Source of the DNA: Micrococcales bacterium
GTDB lineage: Bacteria; Actinomycetota; Actinomycetes; Actinomycetales; Microbacteriaceae
Assembly: GCA_947454255.1 (NCBI GenBank)
Contig: CANGIU010000001.1
Coordinates: 1-64,000 of the forward strand
Length of the DNA stretch: 64,000 bases
Direction: 5' to 3'
The translations under genes and the position numbers were made by a program. The first letter of the stretch is position 1. Each line of letters begins with the position of its first letter. The notes beneath the pieces were generated by a model. The model was not told where the DNA came from. It searched no databases and was given only the letters and a program-made list of their open reading frames with translations. This document shows positions 11,179 to 19,373 of this stretch, piece by piece.

Positions 11179-11850
11179 TTGCCAAAGGAAATACGAATTG
11201 CTCTAGTTGGCGGTTCTGACTCTATTAGGACATCTAGACGACAAATATGTGCAACGGTTTCCCACCTAAAAGTCGTCTTCGACTCCGATGGGTTCGGGAT
11301 TAGTCCGAGCCAGTTGCTGGATTTGAATTTCGATGTTGCCGTCATTGATCTCCGATTAGATGTATCAGCGTTGGACCTAATTAAGTCACTGTTTGTGCTC
11401 GCAAAAATTCAAAATCAAACTGTCGGAAGAATCCTAATAGCCAGCCAGTTTAGTGATCTGGCTTTGAGGCTAGAGGCTATTAGAGCAGGCGCAGTTGATG
11501 TCGCTTTTGTCAGCGATGGAATGACTAGTTATATTTCCAAAATCGATAATTGTGCAGATGAATATACGGATTTTGCCATCAGGGAGATTCTGCCAACTCT
11601 CGACAAAACTTCTAGCGATGCTGAATCCTTCCAAAAAGTAAGTGTTGCGCTCGATTCGCTAGACGTTAAGGAAGCTAAACTCTTGAAGGCATTTTGTCAG
11701 TTGAAGTCGGATTCTCAAATCGCTATTGAAGTTCAGATTCCTAAGCAAAAAGTACGTCAGATAATCACCAAGGTGCAAAACATATTGTTATTAGACACTA
11801 GGTCCCAGCTATTGTTGCGGCTTTTTGAAGTTGGCGCGTTAGCCCTCTAG
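11179..11850 (+). CDS. Degenerate NarL/FixJ-type response regulator
   Basis: Receiver plus LuxR-like DNA-binding domain, 223 residues, starting with TTG immediately after the kinase stop. The receiver opens RIALVGGSDSIRTSR, where relatives have an acidic pair (VDD); here it is Gly-Gly. A candidate phosphoacceptor Asp57 remains in FDVAVIDLRL. The Lys expected after the GASGFLLK-type turn is absent (GAVDVAFVSDG). The C-terminal 65 residues (SLDVKEAKLLKAFCQ to the end) align by eye with a LuxR-type helix-turn-helix in degenerate form. With the Asn-type kinase this suggests phosphorylation-independent signalling. The 3' end overlaps convergent def by 12 bases. Confidence 0.8.
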   Translation: MPKEIRIALVGGSDSIRTSRRQICATVSHLKVVFDSDGFGISPSQLLDLNFDVAVIDLRLDVSALDLIKSLFVLAKIQNQTVGRILIASQFSDLALRLEAIRAGAVDVAFVSDGMTSYISKIDNCADEYTDFAIREILPTLDKTSSDAESFQKVSVALDSLDVKEAKLLKAFCQLKSDSQIAIEVQIPKQKVRQIITKVQNILLLDTRSQLLLRLFEVGALAL

Positions 11851-12405
11851 TTTGTCTTTGCCTGGGAGCCAATTCTGGCCTGGAATTCCCCAACCGCGTT
11901 CTTGAATGATTGCTGCACAATCAGATTTATGTGGCTCGGCAAGTCTGTCAACATAAAGTGTTCCATCCAGATGGTCATACTCATGCTGGAAAATTCTTGC
12001 AAACCAACCTTCCGCCTCTATTTGAATCGGATTGCCATCTAGGTCAAACCCTCTGACAGTTGCTCGATCAGCACGTCTAAGTGGGAATCTCTCACCAGGT
12101 ACGCTCAGGCAGCCTTCGCTCTCAGAGTCCCAGTCTGCTTCTCCGGTTGGAGTTTCTGAGAGTTCGAGTGTTGGGTTAATCACTACTCCGCGTTGAGCAG
12201 AACCATCTTCGGCATCCCAGTCATATACAAATACTCTTAGGTTTACACCAATCTGAGGCGCTGCCAATCCAACGCCAGGGGCTTCGTCCATGGTTTCATA
12301 CATGTCTTGCACTAAATCTCTAAGTTCTTGATTGAATTCGCTGACTTCTAGCGCTTTAGTGTGTAATACCGGGTCTCCGGTGATAACTATGGGTCTGATT
12401 GGCAT
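11839..12405 (-). CDS. def: Peptide deformylase
   Basis: Removes the N-formyl group from nascent proteins. All three metal-site motifs are present: GVGLAAPQIG, EGCLSVPGE with the Cys ligand, and QHEYDHLDG with two His ligands and the catalytic Glu. The 188-residue length is normal. The ATG at 12405 has no ribosome site and lies exactly 6 bases after a TAAATT -10-like hexamer, suggesting a leaderless mRNA. It converges on the response-regulator gene. Confidence 0.96.
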   Translation of the reverse strand: MPIRPIVITGDPVLHTKALEVSEFNQELRDLVQDMYETMDEAPGVGLAAPQIGVNLRVFVYDWDAEDGSAQRGVVINPTLELSETPTGEADWDSESEGCLSVPGERFPLRRADRATVRGFDLDGNPIQIEAEGWFARIFQHEYDHLDGTLYVDRLAEPHKSDCAAIIQERGWGIPGQNWLPGKDKLEG

Positions 12406-12411
12406 AATTCA

Positions 12412-12417
12412 AATTTA
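12412..12417 (-). promoter_or_regulatory. Putative -10 box for leaderless def transcript
   Basis: Read on the minus strand, TAAATT is followed by six bases (TGAATT) and then the def ATG, placing the transcription start at or next to the start codon. The same spacing recurs before map, lipB, the PAC2 gene and others in this window. The -35 was not identified. Confidence 0.5.
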
Positions 12418-12483
12418 CCCTAAAGGGCTTTTATTGCCCTTCTGACTAGGCTTAGAGAAGACTTTAGGAGAGTTGGGGAAGTC

Positions 12484-13401
12484 TTGAAGATTATTGCCAT
12501 TGGATTAGCGTTGCTGTCAGCGGTTGCGTTAGCCTTTGGCGCTCAAATGCAAAACGATGCAATTGGCATTCAAAAGAAAGCAGCGCTCTCCGGTAGGTCA
12601 CATGTTGGTTTTAGACAACTATTAGATCTCCTCAAGCACCCACGCTGGATTACTGGTTTAGCAATTTCTGGTTTTGCTTTGATCTTGCAATTTACTGCTT
12701 TGCTGTTAGCACCTTTGATCGTTGTTCAACCAATTGGTGCAACAGCTCTGGTTATTACTTCAATTCTTAATGCTCGGATAACTAAGACCAAACTAAACAA
12801 AGCATCCATTTTCGCTATTGCGCTTTGCACCGTGGGGCTTGGTGCGTTCGTTGTAATGGCTCATCAAGTTGCGGTTGAACCTGAGATTGTTGACAGCAAC
12901 CTCTTATTGATTCTTGGAATGGCTATTTTGCTAATTGCAATTTTTAGCTACATATTCTTTAGCGGAGCAAGCAGGTTTAAGCCGCTCACTTTCATTATTG
13001 GTGCGGGAGTTCTCTATGGATTCGTAGCGACTTTGACAAAGGTTGTTGTCAAGAGACTATTTAACCAAGATGGTTTCAACCGAATAGTCTCTGGAACCTT
13101 TGAGTGGGAGACCGACTCGCTCACTTTGCTAGCTCTTTTGAGCATGTTGGCAGCAGCCTTCTTGGGCGGATGGTTCGTCCAAAACGCCTATGCCTCCGGG
13201 CCACCGGATCTAGTTGTTGCTGGTCTAACTGTTATTGATCCACTAATTGCTGTCAGCATTGGTGTGGTGATCTTGAACGAGGCTATGAACGCTCCATCAC
13301 TGATTTTGCTGGGCTTTTTGGGTTCAGGCGCGATGGCTGTAACAGGCGTCTATCTGCTCTCAAAGGTGCATCCCCAGGTGGCAACCAAGTCCGCAGGTTA
13401 G
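12484..13401 (+). CDS. DMT-superfamily (NIPA-like) membrane transporter
   Basis: Integral membrane protein of 305 residues with about nine hydrophobic helices and the DMT-type pattern of paired repeats. LLLAPLIVVQPIGATALVITSILNAR and VVAGLTVIDPLIAVSIGVVILNE resemble the NIPA/EamA group. NIPA-like proteins include Mg transporters, but substrate cannot be assigned from sequence. The TTG start at 12484 follows an AGGAGAG ribosome site. A TAGGCT -10-like box lies at 12447-12452, and a small AAGGGC/GCCCTT hairpin at 12423-12441 lies between it and divergent def. Confidence 0.8.
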   Translation: MKIIAIGLALLSAVALAFGAQMQNDAIGIQKKAALSGRSHVGFRQLLDLLKHPRWITGLAISGFALILQFTALLLAPLIVVQPIGATALVITSILNARITKTKLNKASIFAIALCTVGLGAFVVMAHQVAVEPEIVDSNLLLILGMAILLIAIFSYIFFSGASRFKPLTFIIGAGVLYGFVATLTKVVVKRLFNQDGFNRIVSGTFEWETDSLTLLALLSMLAAAFLGGWFVQNAYASGPPDLVVAGLTVIDPLIAVSIGVVILNEAMNAPSLILLGFLGSGAMAVTGVYLLSKVHPQVATKSAG

Positions 13402-13419
13402 CAGTCTTCGGATAAACTT

Positions 13420-14940
13420 GTGCCATGGTCAAATTCGACCAAACCCTTTCAACCTATCCCACAGAATAGACAGGTTTTAGCTTTGGCTGAATCAATAAGA
13501 CATCCAGGGGAACCCCTTAGGGTTCTGATTGCCTCCGATACTTTTCCACCTGACATCAACGGTGCTGCAAGATTTACTGAACGTCTTGCCGGAGGACTAG
13601 TTAGAAATGGCAATAACGTTCACGTAATTGCACCTGCTGTTGACAAGAATTTTGGAACCTTTATTGAGACCCATGATGGTGTTGAAATGACCGTGCACAG
13701 GATTCGCTCTCGCAAATTGATTGTTCACAAGACTTTGAGATTCGTCTCCCCACTTACACTAAAGAAGAAAATTGACCCAATTCTGGATAGCTTTCAACCA
13801 GATGCAATTCATTCTCAGTCGCATGTTGTTCTGGGAAGAGTTTTAGCAAAGAGCGGGCATGAGCGCGGCATCAACCTAATTGCTACCAACCACCTCATGC
13901 CTGAGAACATGCTTAGATACATCCCTTTGCCTAAGTTCCTTGAAAAACGAATTATGCGAATCCTTTGGAAAGACAGCGGCAAGGTACTGTCCCAATTTGA
14001 TCAGGTGACTACCCCAACTAGAAGAGCGGCTCAATTGCTTGAGGATTCGGCTGGGATAAAGAATGTCTTAGCAATCTCTTGTGGAATCGATGCCACCAAG
14101 TTTGCTAACGCAACGCCTACGACAAATAAGCCATTCAGGATCCTCTTTCTTGGACGTTTGGATTGGGAGAAACACATTCACAACCTGCTGAGAGCAGTTG
14201 CTAAGTTTCCACCTGAAATTGACTTTCATGTTGAAATTGCCGGCGATGGTAATCAGCGCAAGTATCTGGGGGAGTTAGCTCAGGAATTGAAGATTGCAGG
14301 CCGAGTGACTTTCTCAGGCCACATCACCGAGGAAGCGCTTCCTATCGCATATGAAAAAGCCACAGTGTTTGCAATGCCTTCCATCGCTGAGCTACAGTCA
14401 ATCGCCACGATGGAGTCTATGGCTTCGGGCAGGCCTGTGGTTGCCGCTAATGCAATGGCATTGCCTCACCTGGTTCACAGCGGTGACAATGGTTACTTAT
14501 TCGAGCCTGATGACGTTGATGACTTCAGCCAAGCTCTAATGAAGATTGCGACGGCAAGCCAGAAGGAACTAGATCGTTTATCTGAGAACTCTTTGCATCT
14601 AATCCAATCGCATGACATCAAAAGGACGCTTGCCATTTTTGAAGGGCTTTATAGGGCTGAGGATGGCTCTAAACGTGAAACAGACGATAACCAGCCTGAA
14701 TACATGAAGCCAATTGGCAAGCTCAGCGTTGCCGTCAGAAGAGCGGAACAGCGTATGCGTAAACAGACTCTTCTAGCTCTAGGCAAGATCTCTGGCCTCG
14801 GAGACGAAATCAAGGATGGTCTGGATGAACTTAGGGCGGATGTTGTTAAACAAGCCAAGAAGGTCGACAAACAGGTCCGTAAGGGCGTCAAAAAGACAGT
14901 TACCAAGGCCAAAGAGGCCATAAAGCGATTGGACGAGTAA
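13420..14940 (+). CDS. Glycosyltransferase family 4 with basic C-terminal tail
   Basis: GT-B retaining glycosyltransferase. The N-domain opens VLIASDTFPPDINGAARFTERLAGGL, like diacylglycerol glucosyl- or mannosyltransferases acting at the inner membrane face. The C-domain has FLGRLDWEKHIHNLL and GDGNQRKYL, and the E-x7-E motif in AELQSIATMESMASGRPVVA. Residues after about 430 form an unusual Lys/Arg-rich helical tail ending in KKTVTKAKEAIKRLDE, absent from the GT-B core and suited to membrane or polyanion contact. The start is GTG 13420; an ATG five bases later is out of frame. Acceptor and sugar are unknown; a glycolipid role is inference. Confidence 0.85.
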   Translation: MPWSNSTKPFQPIPQNRQVLALAESIRHPGEPLRVLIASDTFPPDINGAARFTERLAGGLVRNGNNVHVIAPAVDKNFGTFIETHDGVEMTVHRIRSRKLIVHKTLRFVSPLTLKKKIDPILDSFQPDAIHSQSHVVLGRVLAKSGHERGINLIATNHLMPENMLRYIPLPKFLEKRIMRILWKDSGKVLSQFDQVTTPTRRAAQLLEDSAGIKNVLAISCGIDATKFANATPTTNKPFRILFLGRLDWEKHIHNLLRAVAKFPPEIDFHVEIAGDGNQRKYLGELAQELKIAGRVTFSGHITEEALPIAYEKATVFAMPSIAELQSIATMESMASGRPVVAANAMALPHLVHSGDNGYLFEPDDVDDFSQALMKIATASQKELDRLSENSLHLIQSHDIKRTLAIFEGLYRAEDGSKRETDDNQPEYMKPIGKLSVAVRRAEQRMRKQTLLALGKISGLGDEIKDGLDELRADVVKQAKKVDKQVRKGVKKTVTKAKEAIKRLDE

Positions 14941-14954
14941 CCTAGTAAAGGCTG

Positions 14955-15031
14955 GGGGCGTTAGCTCAGCCGGTTAGAGCAGCGGACTCATAATCCGTCG
15001 GTCGCGGGTTCAAGTCCCGCACGCCCCACCA
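14955..15031 (+). tRNA. tRNA with CAT anticodon (Met elongator or Ile2)
   Basis: Acceptor GGGGCGT pairs with ACGCCCC; anticodon stem GCGGA/TCCGT encloses CTCATAA (anticodon CAT); T-arm GCGGG-TTCAAGT-CCCGC. Discriminator A at 15028 is followed by encoded CCA. The stem lacks initiator features. CAT can belong to elongator tRNA-Met or to tRNA-Ile2, read after lysidine modification. The body resembles E. coli Ile2 in the GACTCATAATC and GGTCGC segments, but I cannot decide. Confidence 0.93.
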
Positions 15032-15042
15032 AGTATCAAGAT

Positions 15043-15070
15043 TTGGTATGTATGTAATCGTTATCATATT
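15043..15070 (+). promoter_or_regulatory. Putative promoter of the CBM41-like secreted protein gene
   Basis: TTGGTA (15043-15048) and CATATT (15065-15070) are separated by 16 bases. The predicted leader to the ATG at 15187 is about 110 bases and ends with a GGAGG ribosome site. A LacI-type half-palindrome overlaps the spacer and -10. Confidence 0.45.
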
Positions 15071-15071
15071 G
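15053..15071 (+). promoter_or_regulatory. Putative LacI-family operator, upstream of secreted CBM protein
   Basis: TGTAATCGTTATCATATTG shares TGTAATCGTT and the following CAT with the reverse complement of the better palindrome at 16560-16578, upstream of the pullulanase gene. Its position over the putative -10 fits repression. Symmetry is imperfect on the right half. Confidence 0.5.
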
Positions 15072-15186
15072 CGACCCAAAAACAACCTTAAAACAAACTT
15101 AAGAGTCCGAATGGGTGTTATTTTCTTAGTAATTCGATTGCCAAAAACGTCGAAGAAATTAACCATCAACCTGGAGGCATTCAAAT

Positions 15187-16497
15187 ATGAATCGTCAAAT
15201 CAAGCGGGCTCTCGGGACCGTAGCAGCACTAAGCCTTGGATTTGCGGGCTTTGTTGGAGCAGTAGCTCCTGCACACGCAGATGCAAGCACCACATTCAAG
15301 ATCCACCTAAACGTTCCATCATCAGAAACTGCACAATGGAACATTTGGTACTGGGGCCTAGCAGCTGACCTAAACAGCGACAAGGCAAACAACACTTTCG
15401 GTGACTCAACCGCTGGTGGATTTACCTTCGACAGAACTCCTAACTTCTCTCACGATGATGCTTACGGTTCATACGCAGAATTCACAATTCCTGCATCTGT
15501 TACAGCTTTGAACAACGTTATGCGTACCACAGAGTCGTGGGACGGACAGGCAGCTGTTGACGCAATTCCTGCAGATGGAGACACTCCAGAAGTGCCTGCA
15601 GTGCCTGAAATTGCAGCTTCTGACAAGCCTTTCGGTGGTGACAACATCTTCCCAGCTGGTGAAAGCTGGTGGAACGTTGGAACTCAGAAGCGCGAATACC
15701 CAACTAACTACAAGGTTCACCTAAACATCCCGCTAAAGACCGCTTTGGCTCAGGGCTGGAACCTATACAGCTGGGGAACTTCACGCCCACCACTTCTAAC
15801 TGACTACAGCTACACCGTTACCACTACCAAGAAGGTAAAGGGAAAGACTGTAACCAAGAAGACCAAGGTCTACCCATTCAGAGGCAAGATCCCTACTGAC
15901 CAGAACGACTGGAACGGTAACAATGGTTGGCCATTCGTTGGTGAAGACACTTACGGTGCCTATGCAATCGTTCCTGTATTCCCGGCTTATGCTAGCGGCG
16001 TTGGACTGATCCCTCGTCGTGGTGACGCTACAAGCCCATGGAAGATTCAGTCAGGCGACTTCAAGGCTGATAACAACAACGGTCTTGGAAACATGACTGG
16101 CACAGACATGTACATCGCTCTAGGTAGCAACGAGGCATACAGCAAGGCTCCAGCCTTCGTTGGACGTTACGGTGCGACTGCAAGCTACGCAAATGGAAAA
16201 TTGACTGTAACTCCAGTCAGACCTTCATACGCTGGTCTAAAGGGCGCTTACCCAACAAGCATCGTGGTAACAGCAAAGAAGGGTCCTACAAAGAAGACCT
16301 GTACTATTGCAACCACTGCAACCAAGGCAACATTTGAGGGTGCTTCATGGGGTCTAGCTGAGAGCTGTGACATGGACATCGTCGCAGGCGACACAGCAGC
16401 TACTTGGGAAATCTACGTTCAGGCATCTTCTTCAGGTGTTGGAACTGGCCCAGGTGCAACTGACAAGGCTAACGCTAAAGTAACAATCGGCGGCTAG
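15187..16497 (+). CDS. Secreted protein with two CBM41/PUD-like modules, no catalytic domain
   Basis: Exported 436-residue protein. The signal peptide RALGTVAALSLGFAGFVGAVAPAHA ends in an AHA-type cleavage site near residue 33. Two segments resemble the pullulanase-associated starch-binding module: TTFKIHLNVPSSETAQWNIW (about residues 36-120) and YKVHLNIPLKTALAQGWNLY (about 175-280). Both have a KVHLN strand followed by a Trp-x-x-x-x-W/Y-G pattern. The last 90 residues look like an all-beta domain with one Cys pair. No glycoside hydrolase motif is visible. The ribosome site GGAGG is strong and a terminator follows, so it is a monocistronic unit. A role in capturing alpha-glucan at the surface for the pullulanase and ABC transporter downstream is inferred from context. 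Confidence 0.75.
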   Translation: MNRQIKRALGTVAALSLGFAGFVGAVAPAHADASTTFKIHLNVPSSETAQWNIWYWGLAADLNSDKANNTFGDSTAGGFTFDRTPNFSHDDAYGSYAEFTIPASVTALNNVMRTTESWDGQAAVDAIPADGDTPEVPAVPEIAASDKPFGGDNIFPAGESWWNVGTQKREYPTNYKVHLNIPLKTALAQGWNLYSWGTSRPPLLTDYSYTVTTTKKVKGKTVTKKTKVYPFRGKIPTDQNDWNGNNGWPFVGEDTYGAYAIVPVFPAYASGVGLIPRRGDATSPWKIQSGDFKADNNNGLGNMTGTDMYIALGSNEAYSKAPAFVGRYGATASYANGKLTVTPVRPSYAGLKGAYPTSIVVTAKKGPTKKTCTIATTATKATFEGASWGLAESCDMDIVAGDTAATWEIYVQASSSGVGTGPGATDKANAKVTIGG

Positions 16498-16516
16498 TCT
16501 TACCAAAAGATCCAAG

Positions 16517-16554
16517 GAGCTGGGTCCTGTTCATAGGACCCAGCTCTTCTTTTT
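16517..16554 (+). terminator. Rho-independent terminator
   Basis: A perfect 12-bp stem, GAGCTGGGTCCT with AGGACCCAGCTC around loop GTTCAT, is followed by TTCTTTTT. It ends the secreted CBM41-like gene 20 bases after its stop and isolates it from the pullulanase promoter. Confidence 0.93.
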
Positions 16555-16559
16555 AACGC

Positions 16560-16578
16560 TGTAATGGAAACGATTACA
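16560..16578 (+). promoter_or_regulatory. LacI-family operator-like palindrome upstream of pullulanase
   Basis: TGTAATGGAAACGATTACA is an inverted repeat (TGTAATGG / CGATTACA, one mismatch in eight) with a central AAA. This is the layout of LacI/MalR-type operators controlling maltose genes. A related site lies at 15053-15071. Confidence 0.6.
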
Positions 16579-16581
16579 TAA

Positions 16582-16595
16582 CGAAGCATGTTTCG
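16582..16595 (+). promoter_or_regulatory. Second short palindrome in the pullulanase promoter region
   Basis: CGAAGCATGTTTCG pairs CGAA with TTCG around CATG; 12 of 14 positions are symmetric. It lies 3 bases after the LacI-like operator and could be a second regulator site. No direct evidence of function. Confidence 0.35.
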
Positions 16596-16652
16596 CTTCT
16601 CTAATCCAAAATCCGCGGAAATAGTATTGCCTTAGGCCAATAAAGGAAAATA

Positions 16653-19328
16653 GTGAAAATCAAGCAATTCAAGGGTTTCAAAAGAGCACTTCTAGCACTA
16701 GTACTAACTGCCGGCATAACATTGCCTGGAGCTGTGATTTCTGGCCCTGCGCAAGCCGCAAATGGCTGCGCCACTGCACAGTGTGCCCATCTAATCGTTC
16801 ATTACAAACGCAATAACCCGACCAACTACAGTGACTGGGGCCTTTGGCTCTGGGCTTTCAAAGGCGTGAACCTTCCTGAAACCAAGGTTCCAATCGGATT
16901 TAGCGCATCAAGACTTGATTCCAATGGCTTCGCCACCATCGACATTTTAGTTCCAATTAGCGCTGGCGTTACACAGCTGGGCATGATCCCTCGAAAGATA
17001 AGCAGCTGGGACAAAGACGTTGACATGGATCGAGTAGTCGATCTCGACTCGAATAAGTTCGCTGAGATTTGGATCAAACAGGGCGACGGCTACCTATACA
17101 AGAACGACACGTTCGTTATCCCACCAGAAATCTGGGGAGCCTCAATTGAGTCTTTTAGGACGATCAAGATCACTCTAAGCAAGGCTAACGCCACAGCAGG
17201 TCCAGGATTCTCAATCAGTGGCGATGGAGCGCCAGCAATTGCCTCATACGAAAAGATTAAAGATCTTTACGGTGCAACTGTTGCGAGCAACAAGCAGTGG
17301 TTGATTACTACTGCGAGCGATATTCCTCTCGGTTCTATTCTTACTATCAATCACACTGATGCTGATCCTGCGAGAGTTTTTGGTTCAAGGCAAATTGTTC
17401 CTGCTGGAGTATTCACTAGCCAAGGATTCATAGACGCATTCACATACACGGGCAATGATCTGGGTGCAACATACTCTGTCGCGAAAACTGACTTTAGAGT
17501 CTGGGCTCCGACTGCAAGTGAAGTTGAAATCGCAACGTACTCGTCGGCGACAGTTGGGGCTGATCAGGCTGTTGTCACTTCGATGACAAAGAGCGTTAAT
17601 GGAACTTGGATTGCATCTCTAACTGGTGACAAGAACGGCTTGATTTACAACTACCGCGTAACAGTTGGCGGTAACACTGAAGAGGCAGTTGACCCTTACG
17701 CCAGGTCTGTCACCATGAATGGTAACCGCGGTGTTGTTTTGGATCTTTCTAAGACAAACCCTGCTGGTTGGGCAACTCAAGCTAAACCTGCATTCTCTGG
17801 AAAAGCAACTGATGCAGTGATGTATGAGTTGCATGTGCGTGATGCTTCAAGCGATCCTTCTAGCGGAGTCTCTGCTGCGAAGCGTGGGAAATACCTTGGT
17901 CTTGCTCAACTTGGTACCTCAGTTAAATCTGGCAGCAAGACGGGCACAACTGGGCTGAGTTATTTCAAAGAACTCGGCGTTACCCACATTCAACTTCTGC
18001 CTTTCTACGATTACGCCTCAGGTGGTTCAGAAGATTCTTCTTCGTTCAACTGGGGTTATGACCCAAAAAACTACAACGCACCTGAAGGTCAATATTCAAG
18101 TGATCCTACAAACCCAGTTGCGAGAGTTAAGGAACTAAAGACTGCTATTCAGGCAATCCATAAAGCTGGCTTGCGTGTAACCATGGATGTCGTTTACGGA
18201 CACGTTGCTAGCGCTACAGAATTCAGTGAACAGCTAATCGTTCCGGGTTACTGGTTCAGAAGAGATGCCAGCGGTGTTTTGACTAATGGTTCAGGATGTG
18301 GAAATGACGTTGCAACTGAGCGGCCAATGGTCCGTAAGTTCATTGTTGACTCTATGAAGTACTGGACTAGCGAATACAAGCTAGATGGATTCAGAATCGA
18401 CCAAATGGGTCTTTGGGATGTCACAACTTTGAATGCAGTTCGTGCCGGAGTTTCTTCAGTTGAGCCAAAAGCAACGATTCTTGGAGAAGCTTGGAGTATG
18501 GGTCCATCAATTGGTGTGCCTCAGGGTACTCAGGGCCAGCTAGTAAACATGCCTGGACTTGGTGCATTCAATGATGGTATTCGTAATGCTGTTAAGGGAA
18601 GCCCAGACGGCATGGATGGTGGATATGTCAACGGCAATCCGAGCGGAGCACTAGGAGCGCTAAAGGCTGGAACTATCGGCCACACTAGCGCTGACAACCT
18701 TGTAGTGCCTTGGTTGACTCTAGATGCTGGACAGTCAGTTAACTACGCAGAAGCACACGACAACTCAACTCTGTTTGACAAATTGTGGTCGGTCAATGGT
18801 GGAACTTCTCGTTCTGCTGTCGCTAAACAAGATCGTCAGGTTGCTGCGCTGATCCTTTTGGCACAAGGAACACCGTTTATTCAAGCTGGACAGGAATTCC
18901 TTCGTACTAAAGAGGGTGAGACCAACAGTTACAACCTTCCAGATTCAATCAACAGTTTGAAGTGGGGTCAGCGACTCTCGGAGAAGACAACAGTTGATTA
19001 CTACAAAGGTTTGATTGCACTTAGAAAAGCTCACCCTGCCTTCCGAATGAATAAGCCAACTGCTATCTCTGCCAACTTGAATTTCCTCAGCGCTCCGGCT
19101 GACATTTTGGCCTACGAGCTAGATGGCAAAGCTGCTAAAGATTCTTGGTCAAGCATCGTCGTAATCGCTAACCCGAACGATGTTGCTAAAAAAGTTTCAT
19201 TACCAGAATCAGGTAACTGGAAGATTGTTGTTCAAGGGGATAAGGCTGGAACCACAGCTTTGGCAACTTTGAAAGGCGCTGGATCAATTTCAGTGGCCGC
19301 TCATTCAACACTCGTGGTCTATAAGTAA
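16653..19328 (+). CDS. pulA: Secreted type I pullulanase (GH13_14-like)
   Basis: Extracellular alpha-1,6-debranching enzyme, 891 residues. A signal peptide runs to about residue 36 (GPAQA-ANG). Domains then follow: a CBM41/PUD starch-binding module (HLIVHYKRNNPTNYSDWGLW, about 47-160); an E-set/CBM48 module (YSVAKTDFRVWAPTASEVEI, about 280-385); and the GH13 barrel. GH13 regions are FNWGYDPKNYNAPEGQYS (the YNWGYDP pullulanase signature), I DVVYGHV, II DGFRIDQMG with the nucleophile Asp, III ILGEAWSMG with the acid Glu, and IV AEAHDNSTLFDK with the stabilising Asp. The start is GTG 16653 after AAAGGAA. malE follows after 45 bases with no terminator, so they probably share a transcript. Confidence 0.93.
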   Translation: MKIKQFKGFKRALLALVLTAGITLPGAVISGPAQAANGCATAQCAHLIVHYKRNNPTNYSDWGLWLWAFKGVNLPETKVPIGFSASRLDSNGFATIDILVPISAGVTQLGMIPRKISSWDKDVDMDRVVDLDSNKFAEIWIKQGDGYLYKNDTFVIPPEIWGASIESFRTIKITLSKANATAGPGFSISGDGAPAIASYEKIKDLYGATVASNKQWLITTASDIPLGSILTINHTDADPARVFGSRQIVPAGVFTSQGFIDAFTYTGNDLGATYSVAKTDFRVWAPTASEVEIATYSSATVGADQAVVTSMTKSVNGTWIASLTGDKNGLIYNYRVTVGGNTEEAVDPYARSVTMNGNRGVVLDLSKTNPAGWATQAKPAFSGKATDAVMYELHVRDASSDPSSGVSAAKRGKYLGLAQLGTSVKSGSKTGTTGLSYFKELGVTHIQLLPFYDYASGGSEDSSSFNWGYDPKNYNAPEGQYSSDPTNPVARVKELKTAIQAIHKAGLRVTMDVVYGHVASATEFSEQLIVPGYWFRRDASGVLTNGSGCGNDVATERPMVRKFIVDSMKYWTSEYKLDGFRIDQMGLWDVTTLNAVRAGVSSVEPKATILGEAWSMGPSIGVPQGTQGQLVNMPGLGAFNDGIRNAVKGSPDGMDGGYVNGNPSGALGALKAGTIGHTSADNLVVPWLTLDAGQSVNYAEAHDNSTLFDKLWSVNGGTSRSAVAKQDRQVAALILLAQGTPFIQAGQEFLRTKEGETNSYNLPDSINSLKWGQRLSEKTTVDYYKGLIALRKAHPAFRMNKPTAISANLNFLSAPADILAYELDGKAAKDSWSSIVVIANPNDVAKKVSLPESGNWKIVVQGDKAGTTALATLKGAGSISVAAHSTLVVYK

Positions 19329-19373
19329 ATATCAATGGTGATTAAAAGTGACAACTAAGAGAAAGAACAAAAA

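Noticed and set aside
11179-11850. Response regulator as a pseudogene
   Set aside because: The frame is intact, it abuts its partner, and the candidate Asp and fold-level pattern remain; the changes look selected rather than broken.
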